Shown here: positions 31,248-32,582 of the stretch, piece by piece | Layout of the letters: the number at the start of each line of letters is the position of its first letter | How positions within the stretch are numbered: the first letter of the stretch is position 1 | IMG/VR virus record: IMGVR_UViG_3300044568_005513 | Coordinates: 1-32,582 of that record | Source of the DNA: a virus | Direction: 5' to 3' (one strand) | DNA length: 32,582 nucleotides | Position numbers and translations under genes: made by a program | Notes under the pieces: model-generated | The model's database searches: none | The model's input: only the letters and a program-made list of their open reading frames with translations | What the model was told of the DNA's origin: nothing

Positions 31248-31254
31248 TTAAATA
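31248..31254 (+). promoter_or_regulatory. Late promoter box of the right-edge gene
   Basis: TTAAATA with spacer TAAGC before the ATG at 31260. Confidence 0.72.
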
Positions 31255-31259
31255 TAAGC

Positions 31260-32582
31260 ATGCAGGTTTATAATTTTGCAACACATACTCGCAGCTTGAG
31301 CTGCACATATCAAACTGATGTAAATTTTTCCCTCAAAGGCAGCAAAAATACAAATCAGCAAGGCATCAACATCTTTCAACATGACGCATTAAAAAACGCA
31401 AGAGACGCTCGCATCAACAATTATAGCTCTCTAGTTTTAAGCAATGATGTGCTTGCATCAGATTCATTTGAATTGCAATCCATTGAAACGCCAGTAAAGC
31501 GCATTTTATCAACATATTTGGCTGTTTCCATCACCAATGAATTGAATGAAAAGACACGCTATTTGTATTTCAACAATGAAAGAGAAACAACTTCTGACAA
31601 TTTTAGTGAATATACTTCTCATCAAATGTTGCCACTGGCAGACATAGTTGAAGAATCACAGCGCTTTTTCAATGTTGAGCTCATTGATGATCAATTTGCT
31701 CGCATCAATTACAAATATGATAACAGAAATTATTATTTAGCAGCAAATGCAAATCATGATTTATTGTTTGCAAGCAATGCAGTGTACAAAGATTTTGCAA
31801 ATTTAAATTTTAACTTTGTTGATGAAACAACATTCTTTTATGTGCTAGATGAGTCTTCAAATACATTGTTTTTGCTCAAGCTATTGCCGAACAATGTAAC
31901 AAATGGCTTGGGATTATCTGCTGCTGATTCAACTAAATTACAGCTTTTGAGTGCAGTAAATTCTGCTAATTATTATGCATTCAATACTTTTAATTTTAAA
32001 ATTAGAGACAACATTGACTTGATTGCAAAGAAACTCAACACATCACAAGCAACATATAATGTTGAAAACATTGATGACTTGGATGTATTGGATATAACAC
32101 AAGACCTAACCAACAATATTCTCTTTGCATCACAATATAATGCTGCATCAACAAGAGACATTCCTACAAAACCGCTGATATTAAAAAATCAACATTCATT
32201 GATGTCTCATGTTGATGAGTGTAGTTACACAAACCTACTCAATGGATTGCCTGGACCACAATTGCGGGATTATACAACCATCATCACCGGCAATGAGCAA
32301 GAAAAAGGCAATGATTCAATTGCCATCAATTATGTAGTATATGCTAATGATTATGTGGCAAAACCAGATGCATATACACTATTCAAGACTTCAAGTGATT
32401 TGTATCCATATCATCAGCTCAACATCAATGATTCTACTCTGGTGCGAGATGGATCTCTAGGCGGCAATAATCCGTATACATCTGATCAACTGTTTATGCA
32501 GAAAAATACTGCGCAAGGAATGGATGGTCAATATCTATGCACGTGGCTTTCTGGCAGCAATTGGGTTGATAGGTACTACAAC
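31260..32582 (+). CDS. Large structural protein, partial (continues past the right edge)
   Basis: The frame is open from the ATG at 31260 to the window end, 441 residues, with no stop. The start is fixed by a late box five bases upstream. The protein is rich in Asn, Asp, Tyr and Leu, mixed alpha/beta, and resembles the 989-residue protein in composition (SANYYAFNTFNFKIRDNIDL, then NVENIDDLDVLDITQDLTNN). Its last visible part (GSLGGNNPYTSDQLFMQKNT, then GQYLCTWLSGSNWVDRYYN) looks like a beta-sheet surface domain. I recognise no family. Position after the tail-fibre gene and the late promoter suggest another tail-tip or baseplate component. The C-terminus and total length are unknown. Confidence 0.75.
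   Translation, partial: MQVYNFATHTRSLSCTYQTDVNFSLKGSKNTNQQGINIFQHDALKNARDARINNYSSLVLSNDVLASDSFELQSIETPVKRILSTYLAVSITNELNEKTRYLYFNNERETTSDNFSEYTSHQMLPLADIVEESQRFFNVELIDDQFARINYKYDNRNYYLAANANHDLLFASNAVYKDFANLNFNFVDETTFFYVLDESSNTLFLLKLLPNNVTNGLGLSAADSTKLQLLSAVNSANYYAFNTFNFKIRDNIDLIAKKLNTSQATYNVENIDDLDVLDITQDLTNNILFASQYNAASTRDIPTKPLILKNQHSLMSHVDECSYTNLLNGLPGPQLRDYTTIITGNEQEKGNDSIAINYVVYANDYVAKPDAYTLFKTSSDLYPYHQLNINDSTLVRDGSLGGNNPYTSDQLFMQKNTAQGMDGQYLCTWLSGSNWVDRYYN

Noticed and set aside
1-32582. tRNA genes, CRISPR arrays, insertion sequences, integrase or attachment sites
   Set aside because: No non-coding gap is long enough, and no cloverleaf, repeat-spacer array, transposase or integrase motif was seen.

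Overview
The window is part of the late region of a T4-like contractile-tailed phage. The gp6, gp25, gp53, gp48, gp27-like hub, tape-measure, tube, sheath, gp4, gp14 and terminase genes are all recognisable. The DNA is visibly AT-rich, genes are packed with overlaps of a few bases, and I see no tRNA, CRISPR array or insertion sequence. Almost no start has a Shine-Dalgarno sequence. The host cannot be named. The divergence from T4 and the terminase arrangement recall environmental (aquatic) T4-like viruses, but that is an inference.

Layout. Bases 1-2933 (minus): a PKD-domain protein cut by the window edge, then gp6 and gp25. 2971-3546 (plus): an unrecognised late protein. 3539-5107 (minus): a small DNA-metabolism island with a gp44-like clamp loader, a 30-residue basic peptide and dUTPase. 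5145-5603 (plus): a possible small terminase. 5600-16189 (minus): hub, baseplate and tail-core block, comprising an unknown hub-region protein, gp27-like hub, gp53, gp48, tape measure, two gp26-like proteins, two tube-fold proteins, a GH24 lysozyme and gp4. After a bidirectional terminator, 16274-22291 (minus) holds sheath, tube, and the large terminase broken in two around a homing endonuclease gene. 22327-23121 (plus): an acidic protein, possibly scaffold. After a second terminator, 23183-25602 (minus) holds two unrecognised proteins, a PD-(D/E)XK nuclease and the gp14 neck protein. 25635-32582 (plus): an HEXXH protein, a 49-residue basic protein, a 989-residue structural protein, a PKD-like protein, a collar-domain tail fibre and a large protein cut by the right edge.

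Two points stand out. First, the large terminase is a fractured gene. The ATPase half ends in a very short (28-residue) intein N-part, the nuclease half begins with a 112-residue intein C-part, and a Vsr-like (EDxHD-type) homing endonuclease gene lies between them. Trans-splicing would give a terminase of about 576 residues. This resembles the AceL-TerL class of atypically split inteins. A perfect 15-bp hairpin, with the stop codon of the first half in its loop, abuts the late promoter of the endonuclease gene.

Second, 19 of the 35 genes carry a T4-type late promoter box (NTAAATA) exactly 5 (13 genes), 6 (4) or 7 (2) bases before the start codon. With T4 late-promoter geometry this puts the transcription start on, or within about two bases of, the start codon, so the late mRNAs should be leaderless. 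Eleven other genes instead begin inside or within two bases of the preceding stop. The dUTPase/clamp-loader island lacks the box at the right distance, as expected for early genes. The rule also corrects several start codons, and in five places the upstream stop codon lies inside the promoter box.
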